Shown: positions 37,684 through 45,656 of the stretch, in pieces
Position numbering within the stretch: the first letter of the stretch is position 1
How the letters are laid out: each line of letters starts with the position of its first letter
NCBI RefSeq assembly: GCF_900176375.1
Contig: NZ_FWYF01000001.1
Location: 930,001-994,000, forward strand
Origin: Reichenbachiella faecimaris
Lineage (GTDB): Bacteria; Bacteroidota; Bacteroidia; Cytophagales; Cyclobacteriaceae
Length of the DNA: 64,000 nucleotides
Direction of reading: 5' to 3'
Made by a program: the position numbers and the translations under genes
The notes under the pieces: generated by a model
The model's input: the letters and a program-made list of their open reading frames with translations, nothing else
Told to the model about the DNA's origin: nothing
Database searches by the model: none

Positions 37684-37776
37684 ATAGTATTAAATCGCCT
37701 TATTCGTAATTGGTTTACCAGTTAGTAATCAACTACTGACAACCAATTGATACATTTATTCACTAACTAAAACAAA

Positions 37777-39741
37777 ATGAAAAACACAATTAAAACGCTA
37801 AGAAAAGGGGTGCTGGCTTCTTTTCTGGCTTTGTCTGGTATTTGGGTCAGCAGCTGTCAAGAGGAAGAGCTGAAAATTGATTCGAATGAAATTCAAAACG
37901 TAAAAATGGCTGCTGGTGACAATGTCAATTTATCAAATCCAGGATTTGAAAGTAGCTGGTCCGGCTGGGATGACACTGACCCATCTGCACTATCAAGTGA
38001 TTCCCATTCAGGTTCCAAATCAGCAAAAATTACTGGCTCATCTGGCAAGTTTGAACAATCTGTATCTGTTTCGGCTCATACCAACTATACACTTTCAGCT
38101 TATATTCTGGAACATGGTACCATTGGTGTACAAGTGGGAAGCAGTGATTTTAATGATGGTGGTGACTACAACGATTGGACACAAGTAACCCTATCGTTCA
38201 ATTCAGGAAGTAGTACAAGTGTCACCATCTATGGCAAGTACAATGGAGGAACTGGTAGATTTGATGACTTCGTACTTACTGAAGGCAGTGGATCAGGCGG
38301 ATCTGGAGGTACTAATGGAAAACTTAGTATTTCGTCTGTATCGGCCAGTACAAATGATGGCAATGTACCTGCCAATACCCTAGATGGTAATTTAGGCACA
38401 CGATGGTCTGCCAATGGTTCTGGACAGTACATCACTTATGATCTCGGAAGCAGTAAAAGTATAAGCAGCATGAAAATTACCTGGTACAAAGGTGACCAAC
38501 GCAACTCCTATTTTAAAATCAGAGCTGGAGCATCTACTTCTACCTTATCAGATGTGTACAACGCACAAAGTTCAGGTAGCAGTGGAAACACGACGAGCCT
38601 GGAGACTTATGATTTTGATGCCATAAATGCTAGGTACGTTCGAATTACAGGTTTCGGAAACTCCAGCAATAGCTGGAATAGTGTGACAGAAGCTGAAATT
38701 TGGGGAACCACTGGTGGCAGTGGTGGAGACATCACACCTCCTGGGTCTGTCTCTGGTCTTAGCGCAACAACAGGCAATGGTCAAGTAAGTTTGTCTTGGA
38801 CGAATCCTTCTGATTCAGATTTTGATCATGTTTCCATTTCTTATAATGGCGGTAGTACTACGAGTACATCAGGTAGTAAGACCATTACAGGATTGACCAA
38901 TGGGACTTCATACACCTTCACAGTGGTGGCCTATGATAATTCTGGCAATGCGTCTTCAAGTAAGTCTGTGAGTGCTACACCACAGGGTTCAGGCGGCGGG
39001 TCTGCTGACGTTCCTTCAGACCTGATGGCCAATTGCAATCAATGGAAGATCACTTATCCTGACGGCAGTGAAGACAAAACGCTTTGTGGCGAAGACAACA
39101 ATGAATTCTATTTTGTCAGTGCCAATCAAGATGCTATCGTATTTAGAGTGCCAATCAGAAGCAATAATGGTTCAACCCCTAATTCCGACTATATCAGGTC
39201 TGAACTTAGAGAAAGAAAAGAAGATGGTAGCGCTGATATCTACTGGACTACTACTGGCCAGCATGTGGTTTACTCAAAGCAGGCCATCACGCACCTTCCG
39301 ATCAACAAGGATCATCTGGTAGCGACTCAAATTCACGGCAACAAATCTGATGGGATTGATGATGCCATGGTCTTGAGACTAGAAGGCTCACATCTTTTCT
39401 TAAGTTTCAATGGTGGTCAATTGAGAAGCGACCTTACCATTAAAACCAATTATACACTGGGAACACAGCATGAAGTAATTTTTGAAATTATTAATGGAAA
39501 GCACTACTGCTACTATAGCGAAGATGGCAATTTGGCCAATGCCTACAACAGTGGCAACGCTTCGAGTTATCTAGTAAAAGATGGAGGCAATGACTACGTG
39601 ATGGACATTGACTATGACGAAACCTATTTCAAAATAGGCAACTACACGCAAAGTAATCCTGATAGAGAAGGAAGTGATACGGACGATCCCGACAACTATG
39701 GTGAGGTCTATGTTTATGACTTTTGGGTATCACACAACTAA
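37777..39741 (+). CDS. Multidomain PL7 alginate lyase lipoprotein (CBM, F5/8C, FN3, PL7)
   Basis: 654 residues. Lipobox VSSC (Cys27) followed by QEEE. Order: a CBM4/9-like sandwich (about 45-165, NLSNPGFESSWSGW); a discoidin/F5-8C CBM32-like domain (about 185-310, NTLDGNLGTRWSANGSGQYI); FN3 (about 317-405); PL7 catalytic domain (about 412-654) with YIRSELRERK, catalytic QIHGNK and YFKIGNYTQ. Gly/Ser-rich linkers separate the domains. It is an endolytic lyase probably displayed on the surface. Its PL7 domain is of another subgroup than the two tandem PL7 genes at 20-22 kb. It is divergent from gntR and followed by a strong hairpin. Confidence 0.94.
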   Translation: MKNTIKTLRKGVLASFLALSGIWVSSCQEEELKIDSNEIQNVKMAAGDNVNLSNPGFESSWSGWDDTDPSALSSDSHSGSKSAKITGSSGKFEQSVSVSAHTNYTLSAYILEHGTIGVQVGSSDFNDGGDYNDWTQVTLSFNSGSSTSVTIYGKYNGGTGRFDDFVLTEGSGSGGSGGTNGKLSISSVSASTNDGNVPANTLDGNLGTRWSANGSGQYITYDLGSSKSISSMKITWYKGDQRNSYFKIRAGASTSTLSDVYNAQSSGSSGNTTSLETYDFDAINARYVRITGFGNSSNSWNSVTEAEIWGTTGGSGGDITPPGSVSGLSATTGNGQVSLSWTNPSDSDFDHVSISYNGGSTTSTSGSKTITGLTNGTSYTFTVVAYDNSGNASSSKSVSATPQGSGGGSADVPSDLMANCNQWKITYPDGSEDKTLCGEDNNEFYFVSANQDAIVFRVPIRSNNGSTPNSDYIRSELRERKEDGSADIYWTTTGQHVVYSKQAITHLPINKDHLVATQIHGNKSDGIDDAMVLRLEGSHLFLSFNGGQLRSDLTIKTNYTLGTQHEVIFEIINGKHYCYYSEDGNLANAYNSGNASSYLVKDGGNDYVMDIDYDETYFKIGNYTQSNPDREGSDTDDPDNYGEVYVYDFWVSHN

Positions 39742-39775
39742 GGTTTTTTTTTGAAATTCAGTTGATAAATTACAA

Positions 39776-39802
39776 AAAGCTGCCATCTAAGATGGCAGCT
39801 TT
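39776..39802. terminator. Terminator between convergent PL7 and lacI-type genes
   Basis: AAAGCTGCCATC (39776-39787), loop TAA, GATGGCAGCTTT (39791-39802): a perfect 12-bp stem. A-rich and T-rich flanks let it work in both directions, between the PL7 gene (ends 39741) and the LacI gene (ends 39839). Confidence 0.85.
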
Positions 39803-39838
39803 CATTTCTTTCCCCTATTGAATCTATTTACAATCTGA

Positions 39839-40873
39839 TCAATTATCTGCGAAAGCCACATTTTCCTTGGTCAAAATATCCAGTGGCATATACTGTACCT
39901 CACTTACTTCGGCATTTAATATCAGATGCCTGTACAATGCCTGAATACTTAGAGCACCTTGTGTTTTTGGATTTTGATGAATAATAAATTCAATACGGCC
40001 ATTTTTCAACCCTTCTAAGTTTTTTGATACCAAATCATAACCGATTAGTCGATATGATCTGGCTGACCATACGGCAGCCGCTTGTTTGGCTACCTGATGG
40101 GATCTTGAATTTGGAACAAAAATCAATGCTTGCTTTTCATTGACTGATTCCAACCATTCCTTGAGTGCTGCTTCGTCCAGACCAATTTCGACCTCTTTGA
40201 TTTGAGAGTCATCTAAGCCGGTTTCTTTATAATACTTTCTAAACCCTTCAATACGCTCATCAATTGTCTTATTGATACTGTCATAATCGCGGAACTTGAT
40301 GATCAGGGATTGGCAATCTTGCGGATGACCAATATTGAGCAATTTGGCTGCGAGATATCCACTTTGTACTGAGTCCTGCCCAATAAATGCTAAAGGTTTA
40401 GCACTTTCCAGATTTGAATCTACAAATACATAAGGAATTTTTGCACTATCAAGTTGCGCACAGATGGCTGTAGCTTCTTTTTCCAAAAGTGGTGCCATCA
40501 CCACTGCATCAGGAGCTGATTGCAGCGCGAGTTCAGACTGAGTAACAAATGAATCCTGATTCTGTCTGTCAAACGTATAGAAATCTAGTTGCACGCCAAG
40601 TGAGACATATTCTGCAGCTGCAGCCTCTATGCCTGTGCGCTGAGTCTTCCAATACTCATTATCCTGAGGAAGGATGATAGCAAAACGATGCGTTTTGTTC
40701 AACTTCAAATTTCTCGCAAATACGTTAGTGGAATAATTTCCCTCCTTTGCAATTTGTTTGACCAGTTTTTTGGTTTTCTCTGCTACCTCTCCCCTGTTAT
40801 GTAAGACTCTGTCCACCGTACCTACAGATACTCCTGCCTTTTTAGCTATTTCCTTAATCGTAATTCTTTTCAT
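39839..40873 (-). CDS. LacI-family transcriptional regulator
   Basis: 344 residues. N-terminal helix-turn-helix ITIKEIAKKAGVSVGTVDRV with the hinge at about 50-60, then a periplasmic-binding-protein-like sensor domain (about 60-330) of the ribose-binding type (FAIILPQDNEYWKT, VMAPLLEKEA, IGYDLVSKNLEGL). It is divergent from the KDG kinase operon, 166 bp away; that gap holds two identical operator-like sites. It therefore probably represses or activates the kinase-PFK-aldolase operon in response to a uronate-derived ligand. The ligand is inferred. Confidence 0.92.
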   Translation of the reverse strand: MKRITIKEIAKKAGVSVGTVDRVLHNRGEVAEKTKKLVKQIAKEGNYSTNVFARNLKLNKTHRFAIILPQDNEYWKTQRTGIEAAAAEYVSLGVQLDFYTFDRQNQDSFVTQSELALQSAPDAVVMAPLLEKEATAICAQLDSAKIPYVFVDSNLESAKPLAFIGQDSVQSGYLAAKLLNIGHPQDCQSLIIKFRDYDSINKTIDERIEGFRKYYKETGLDDSQIKEVEIGLDEAALKEWLESVNEKQALIFVPNSRSHQVAKQAAAVWSARSYRLIGYDLVSKNLEGLKNGRIEFIIHQNPKTQGALSIQALYRHLILNAEVSEVQYMPLDILTKENVAFADN

Positions 40874-40907
40874 CCGAAGCCAATATTAAAAAAAATCGTT
40901 GATTGAT

Positions 40908-40937
40908 TTTGTAATTAGCAGCAATATACTACATTTG
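40908..40937 (+). promoter_or_regulatory. Promoter of the KDG kinase operon
   Basis: -33 TTTG (40908-40911), 18-bp spacer, -7 TACATTTG (40930-40937). This is a full match to the Bacteroidota housekeeping consensus TTTG-N19-TAnnTTTG. The expected start of transcription falls at about 40943-40946, immediately at the first operator, leaving a leader of about 95 nt. Confidence 0.75.
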
Positions 40938-40944
40938 TATTCAT

Positions 40945-40960
40945 CGTTAACGAACACGGA
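40945..40960. promoter_or_regulatory. LacI-type operator, copy 1
   Basis: CGTTAACGAACACGG begins at 40945, just after the -7 element at the expected start site. It recurs exactly at 41002. The 16-bp form in copy 2, CCGTTAACGAACACGG, has the LacI-family shape CCGTnnnCGnnnACGG with a central CG. Confidence 0.75.
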
Positions 40961-41001
40961 ACAAAAATCCTTCAATTGAGGGATTTATTTTTCAAAGATT
41001 C

Positions 41002-41017
41002 CGTTAACGAACACGGT
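41002..41017. promoter_or_regulatory. LacI-type operator, copy 2
   Basis: The second exact copy of CGTTAACGAACACGG, 57 bp after the first and 22 bp before the kinase start codon. With the preceding C at 41001 it forms the symmetric CCGT...ACGG frame. Two co-directional sites about 5.4 helical turns apart suggest cooperative binding or a roadblock. Confidence 0.72.
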
Positions 41018-41039
41018 AAAAGCAAAACATTAAAATATT

Positions 41040-42086
41040 ATGAAAAAGGTAGTAACATTCGGAGAGATCATGCTGAGATTGGCTCCACAGGGATTTTTAA
41101 GATTTTCTCAAGCCAACAACTTCGATGTAGTATATGGAGGGGGTGAGTCCAACGTGGCCGTATCACTAGCCAACTATGGCGTAGACGTAGATTTCGTAAC
41201 CCGACTACCAAAGAATGACATTGGCGAATGTGCCTTGATGGAAATGAGAAAAAGAGGTGTAAATACCAACAACATCATTTTTGGTGGCGATAGATTAGGC
41301 ATCTACTTTTTGGAGACTGGTGCTGTGAGCAGAGGATCTAAAGTAGTGTATGACAGAGCACACTCTGCCATGTGTGAAATCGAGCCAGGCATGGTGGATT
41401 GGAAAGAGGTATTCAAAGATGCTGGATTCTTCCACTGGACAGGTATCACTCCTGCCATCTCTCAAAGTGCAGCTGACGCTTGCCTGGAAGCAGTGAAAAT
41501 CGCTTCTGAAATGGGCGTGACTGTTTCTACTGACCTAAACTACAGGGCCAAACTTTGGACATACTGTGATGCCAAGAAAAGAGAAGAAATCATGACTGAG
41601 CTGACTTCTTACTGCGACATTGTCTTGGGTAATGAGGAAGACGCTGAAATGCATTTTGGCATTAAGCCTGAAGGTATCAGTGTACAAACTGAAGGTCATA
41701 ATGTAAAAGGAGAAGCTTTCTTGTCTGTGTGCAAGCAGATGATGAAGAAATTCCCAAAAGCTAAGAAAGTAATCACCACGTTGAGAGGAAGTATTTCTGC
41801 TTCTCACAACACTTGGGCTGGTGTATTGTACGATGGTAACAAGCTCTTCGAAACACGCCAATATCAAATCACTGACATCGTGGATCGTGTAGGCGGAGGA
41901 GATTCGTTCATGGGAGGATTGATCTATGGATTGTTAAAATTTCCAGAAGACGATCAGCATGCACTTGATTTCGCAGTAGCGGCTTCTTGTCTAAAGCATA
42001 CTATTAAAGGGGATGCTAATCTGGTAACGGTAGCAGAGGTAGAAAAACTGATGGGCGGAGACGCATCAGGTAGAGTAGCCAGATAG
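41040..42086 (+). CDS. kdgK: 2-keto-3-deoxygluconate kinase (PfkB family)
   Basis: Phosphorylates KDG to KDPG with ATP. 348 residues of the ribokinase/PfkB fold: N-terminal substrate-binding part (FGEIMLRLAPQGF, VYGGGESNVAVSLANYG) and C-terminal ATP site with the catalytic Asp in VGGGDSFMGGLIYG (the usual GAGD appears as GGGD). The next gene but one encodes KDPG aldolase, which fixes the likely substrate. First gene of an operon with a consensus promoter and two LacI-type operators upstream. Confidence 0.93.
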   Translation: MKKVVTFGEIMLRLAPQGFLRFSQANNFDVVYGGGESNVAVSLANYGVDVDFVTRLPKNDIGECALMEMRKRGVNTNNIIFGGDRLGIYFLETGAVSRGSKVVYDRAHSAMCEIEPGMVDWKEVFKDAGFFHWTGITPAISQSAADACLEAVKIASEMGVTVSTDLNYRAKLWTYCDAKKREEIMTELTSYCDIVLGNEEDAEMHFGIKPEGISVQTEGHNVKGEAFLSVCKQMMKKFPKAKKVITTLRGSISASHNTWAGVLYDGNKLFETRQYQITDIVDRVGGGDSFMGGLIYGLLKFPEDDQHALDFAVAASCLKHTIKGDANLVTVAEVEKLMGGDASGRVAR

Positions 42087-42183
42087 TACGATTCAGAAGA
42101 ACGGGCGGTCTGTATTTTTTTCTAGAATATTTAAACCGGGATCGCCCTTCTTTTTACCCCACATCCAAAACTAAAATAACACA

Positions 42184-43404
42184 ATGTCCAAACCATCCAT
42201 AGCAATTATTTGCGGAGGAGGCCCAGCACCGGGTATCAATACTGTGGTGAGCACCGTAGCCAAAACTTTTTTGAAGGACGGCTATCGTGTAATAGGTGTA
42301 CATGGGGGCTATCAGGGCATTTTATCTGACAGCCCTCAAATCACAGATTTCGATTTTGCGTATGCAGATCGAATCTTCAGTAGAGGTGGGTCTTCTTTGG
42401 TCATGAGCAGGTTCAAACCCAAAGATTCTGATTTCAACACCAAGTTTTTTACAGATTACAATGTAAAACTTTTGGTGACCATTGGCGGAGATGATACTGC
42501 CAGCACTGCCAACCGATTAGCCAAATTTTTAAAGAAAAGTGAATTGGACGTGAAAAATATTCACGTGCCCAAAACAATAGATAATGACTTACCTCTACCC
42601 GACCGAAATCCAACTTTCGGATTTCATTCGGCCAAGGACGAAGGCGTAAAGATCGGCAATACGATCTACGAAGACGCCATCACAAGTCAAAACTGGTTTA
42701 TCATGTCAGCCATGGGAAGGTCGGCAGGACATCTGGCTTTCGGGATCGCCTCGGCCTGTCACTTTCCCATGTTGATTATTCCAGAGATGTTCAACAAGAC
42801 CAAAGTCACGCTAGACAAAGTGGTCAATTTGATCATTTCTTCTATGCTCAAGCGAAAGCTTGAAGGTATTAACTATGGAGTAGCCCTAGTGAGTGAGGGG
42901 GTTTTTCATGTGATAGATGAGCAAGAGCTGAAGGACTCAGGTATTCTATTCACCTATGACGCGCACGGTCATCCAGAGTTGGGTAATGTGAGTAAATCCA
43001 ATATTTTTAATGTATTGGTACAAGAAAAACTAAAGAAGTTAGACATTCAAATCAAAAGTCGACCAGTCGAGTTGGGTTATGAATTGAGATGCTGTAGACC
43101 GATTGGCTATGATTTGACCCTTTGTACCCTTTTGGGCACAGGTGTGAAAAAGCTATTTGATGAAGGAACCAGTGGTTGTATCGTCACCACCAATTCGAGA
43201 GGAGATATCAAACCTATGTTCTTGTCAGAGTTTGAAAATAGTGATGGTGTCATTCCCCCGCGTCTTGTAGATACTGATGCAGAGATATACAAACTGAGTT
43301 TGCACAATTTGCATTTTATAGAAAAAACTGACTTGGCGAAAGCTGGGAAGCTGGTAGCCAACCCTGAAACATACGAATTCAATACGATATTAAACTGGAA
43401 TTAA
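42184..43404 (+). CDS. Phosphofructokinase family protein, PPi-dependent type
   Basis: 406 residues of the PfkA superfamily: GGGPAPGINTVVS (phosphoryl donor loop), TIGGDDTAS, VPKTIDNDLPLPD (catalytic Asp in TIDND) and SAMGRSAGHLA (sugar-phosphate binding). In ATP-dependent enzymes the two residues equivalent to E. coli Gly104 and Gly124 are Gly; here they are Asp (GGDD) and Lys (PKTIDND), the signature of pyrophosphate-dependent PFK. It should reversibly interconvert fructose-6-phosphate and fructose-1,6-bisphosphate. It lies between kdgK (97-bp gap) and the aldolase gene (4-bp gap), so it is part of the KDG operon, which is unusual. Confidence 0.9.
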   Translation: MSKPSIAIICGGGPAPGINTVVSTVAKTFLKDGYRVIGVHGGYQGILSDSPQITDFDFAYADRIFSRGGSSLVMSRFKPKDSDFNTKFFTDYNVKLLVTIGGDDTASTANRLAKFLKKSELDVKNIHVPKTIDNDLPLPDRNPTFGFHSAKDEGVKIGNTIYEDAITSQNWFIMSAMGRSAGHLAFGIASACHFPMLIIPEMFNKTKVTLDKVVNLIISSMLKRKLEGINYGVALVSEGVFHVIDEQELKDSGILFTYDAHGHPELGNVSKSNIFNVLVQEKLKKLDIQIKSRPVELGYELRCCRPIGYDLTLCTLLGTGVKKLFDEGTSGCIVTTNSRGDIKPMFLSEFENSDGVIPPRLVDTDAEIYKLSLHNLHFIEKTDLAKAGKLVANPETYEFNTILNWN

Positions 43405-43408
43405 AATT

Positions 43409-44080
43409 ATGGCACGATTTACAAGAATAGAAGTAGCGCAGCAGATGGGGGCCACAGGTATGGTGCCTGTGTTTTATCACAAAGACATTGAAATCTGCAA
43501 GAAAATAGTGAAAGCCTGCTACGAAGGCGGCGTGAGAGTTTTCGAATTTGTAAACAGAGGCGATTTCGCTCATGAAGTTTTCAACGAACTCAACAAATGG
43601 GCAGCAAAAGAAACACCTGAGATGATCTTGGGTATTGGATCTGTGGTAGATGCTGGTACTACTTCCCTATATATCCAGAACGGAGCCAACTTCGTGGTCT
43701 CTCCTATTTTGAACGCTGATATGGCGAAGGTATGTAACCGCAGAAAAATTGCCTGGTCTCCAGGATGTGGTTCATTGACGGAGATTTCTTACGCAGAAGA
43801 ATTAGGCGCTGAAGTGGTGAAAATCTTTCCTGGTTCTCAGGTGGGTGGTCCATCATTCGTAGCTGCTGTAAAAGGTCCATTCCCATGGAGCAGTATCATG
43901 CCTACTGGTGGTGTAGAGCCTACTGAAGACAACCTGAAAGGATGGATCAATGCTGGCGTGCACTGTGTAGGCATGGGATCAAAACTATTCGTGAAAAACT
44001 CTGAAGGAGAATATGACTACGCTGGATTGACTGCTAAAGTAAAAGCGACTTTGGCTTTGATTCAGAAACTAAGGAAATAA
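43409..44080 (+). CDS. eda: KDPG (bifunctional KHG/KDPG) aldolase
   Basis: Splits KDPG into pyruvate and glyceraldehyde-3-phosphate. 223 residues, TIM barrel of the Eda family: VRVFEFVNRG (catalytic Glu region), LGIGSVVDAGT, ANFVVSPILN, SPGCGSLTEI, and VVKIFPGSQVGG, where the Lys forms the Schiff base. It is last in the kdgK-PFK-eda operon, 4 bp after the PFK gene, and followed by hairpins and a terminator. Confidence 0.95.
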   Translation: MARFTRIEVAQQMGATGMVPVFYHKDIEICKKIVKACYEGGVRVFEFVNRGDFAHEVFNELNKWAAKETPEMILGIGSVVDAGTTSLYIQNGANFVVSPILNADMAKVCNRRKIAWSPGCGSLTEISYAEELGAEVVKIFPGSQVGGPSFVAAVKGPFPWSSIMPTGGVEPTEDNLKGWINAGVHCVGMGSKLFVKNSEGEYDYAGLTAKVKATLALIQKLRK

Positions 44081-44082
44081 TA

Positions 44083-44099
44083 TCCGCCTAATTGGCGGA
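44083..44099 (+). other. Small hairpin after eda
   Basis: TCCGCC-TAATT-GGCGGA directly behind the stop codon of the aldolase gene, without a T-tract; possibly an RNA-stabilising 3' stem. Confidence 0.5.
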
Positions 44100-44165
44100 C
44101 GAAGGAAAAACGATTAGTGTGTTTATTACGATATAGTCCATTGCCCGATGGATTATGCATCAATG

Positions 44166-44197
44166 AAAAGGCCTTTGAGAGAGGGCCTTTTCTTTTT
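44166..44197 (+). terminator. Terminator of the kdgK-PFK-eda operon
   Basis: AAAAGGCC (44166-44173) pairs with GGCCTTTT (44184-44191), followed by CTTTTTC. A typical intrinsic terminator 86 bp after the eda stop. Confidence 0.8.
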
Positions 44198-44202
44198 CAT
44201 AT

Positions 44203-44235
44203 AAACCCGATAGGTTTTAAAAACCTATCGGGTTT
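44203..44235. repeat. 33-bp perfect palindrome (dispersed-type element)
   Basis: Arms of 16 bp, AAACCCGATAGGTTTT (44203-44218) and its exact reverse complement (44220-44235), around one A. It comes just after the eda terminator. Palindromes with AACCTAT/ATAGGTT arms occur between genes in many Bacteroidota; only one copy is in this window. Confidence 0.75.
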
Positions 44236-44309
44236 AGTAATTAGTATATCCTTTTTATAAGTCAGTCGTTATTAGCATTTTTGAGCAAGCATTTGAAACT
44301 AGAAACAGA

Positions 44310-44747
44310 GTGATCAGAATAGAAAAGGGAGAACGGTACTGGAACATAGGTTTTGCATTATTTTCCATCTTGTTTGTCGGTTTCTTATTCGATTTCGATT
44401 ATCTGTCTAAGATTGCCCCTCCTTTAGAATTTTTCTCTATCATCACCAATCCCCTATCCGCCATTTTCTATCTAGGTGCTTCTTTGATTGCCTTTAGGCA
44501 TAGCTACATGCTCATGAGGTTCGTGGCGAAAAAAGCATCTCAGCTCACCTTACCATTCATATTTATTTTTGCGCTAGTTTCTATTGTCTGCATGATACTG
44601 ATCTACCTGAGTTTCGGATATGACGCTTCCTCACTGACATACCCATTCGAATGGTACGTGATGGTAGGTATGGAATTTGTCGTGTTATTCTGGCTGTTGA
44701 TGATCGAAATCCAACTGATTCAAAACATAAAAAAAGGCTCAAAATAG
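44310..44747 (+). CDS. Small membrane protein, unknown function
   Basis: 145 residues with four hydrophobic segments (about 13-30, 42-62, 80-105, 117-138) and short basic ends (KKGSK). I do not recognise a family. The start is a GTG at 44310 with no clear ribosome-binding site; the frame is open further upstream, so the true start is uncertain. It is followed 101 bp later by a membrane-anchored regulator gene on the same strand. Confidence 0.6.
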   Translation: MIRIEKGERYWNIGFALFSILFVGFLFDFDYLSKIAPPLEFFSIITNPLSAIFYLGASLIAFRHSYMLMRFVAKKASQLTLPFIFIFALVSIVCMILIYLSFGYDASSLTYPFEWYVMVGMEFVVLFWLLMIEIQLIQNIKKGSK

Positions 44748-44848
44748 CTCTCTAAAGCAAATGTCAGGTAAATGACGGGTCTAATTCTATTCAATAATTT
44801 GAATATCTAATGCCATCCGCATAGTCTTGTAGTCTAAACATCGCTTAT

Positions 44849-45655
44849 ATGGCTACATTGAAACAACCTCAGTTAGGTCAAACCATTCTGAACCTCAGAC
44901 AAGAGAAGAAAATCACGCAAGAAGAATTGGTCGATAGATGCAATGTCAGTGTGAGAACATTGCAGAGAATCGAAGCGGGGGAAGTAACTCCAAGAGAAAG
45001 TACATTGAAAATCCTCCTTGAGGCATTGGGCTATAAGCATATTGAAGTAGAGCAATCTATCACTATCAAAAAGAATAAAGAAATTCTGCTTTATGCCTTG
45101 ATTGGAGGATGTGTCTACTTTGGATTAGGCTTTTTGGAAACATTAGCAGATGCTGCAAGGTTCGAATCAGATTTGCCAAAATACTTCCCACTGGTTTATA
45201 CTATAATTAAACTTATGGCCCTGACAGGTTATTTCTTTATGATGTACGGTTTTGCCACAATGCATTCCATTTACCAAGTATCCTTACTCAAGATTTCTGC
45301 TTATTTAATGTTTGTGGCTTTTGCCATTGTTGAGATCTACGATGTCATTTCTATTTTCTCAACTATGAATGCTGAAGAGTTTATGCTCGTCAAAGGTATA
45401 GAAGCAGTAACCTTTGGTGGAGCTGATATTATTTTCGGTATAGCACTTTTCAAATTAGGGCATTCCATGGGGACTGTGGCTAAAGTCGCTGGCATTCTTG
45501 AAATACTCGTAGGCATGCTTTTCATGTCCTTCCTTTTGGCATTTATGGGTCTATTTCTATTGATCCCTGCTACACTTCTCGAACTGGTTCTTCTTTACAA
45601 AATGCATGAAAGTGAGTCAAATAAATTGATCTCTAGTACTCCAAAAGCAATTTAA
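44849..45655 (+). CDS. XRE-family regulator with membrane domain
   Basis: 268 residues. The N-terminal HTH_3/XRE domain (about 10-65, LRQEKKITQEELVDRCNVSV and RTLQRIEAGEVTPREST) is fused to five or six hydrophobic segments (about 78-255). The DNA-binding part would sit on the cytoplasmic face, a layout seen in membrane-bound one-component regulators. It is followed one base after its stop by an alpha/beta hydrolase gene, so the two are almost certainly co-transcribed. Signal and targets are unknown. Confidence 0.8.
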   Translation: MATLKQPQLGQTILNLRQEKKITQEELVDRCNVSVRTLQRIEAGEVTPRESTLKILLEALGYKHIEVEQSITIKKNKEILLYALIGGCVYFGLGFLETLADAARFESDLPKYFPLVYTIIKLMALTGYFFMMYGFATMHSIYQVSLLKISAYLMFVAFAIVEIYDVISIFSTMNAEEFMLVKGIEAVTFGGADIIFGIALFKLGHSMGTVAKVAGILEILVGMLFMSFLLAFMGLFLLIPATLLELVLLYKMHESESNKLISSTPKAI

Positions 45656-45656
45656 G

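Larger units (their letters stand above)
37418..37776. other. Divergent regulatory region, 359 bp
   Basis: No gene is seen. It separates gntR (minus) from the PL7 gene (plus) and carries the palindrome at 37442-37455, a TCAACCA/TGGTTGA inverted repeat (37649-37683), a further operator-like copy ATTGGTTTACCAGT at 37709-37722, and a possible minus-strand promoter. This cluster of TTGGT/ACCAA-type sites is the most likely target of the adjacent GntR protein. Confidence 0.6.
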
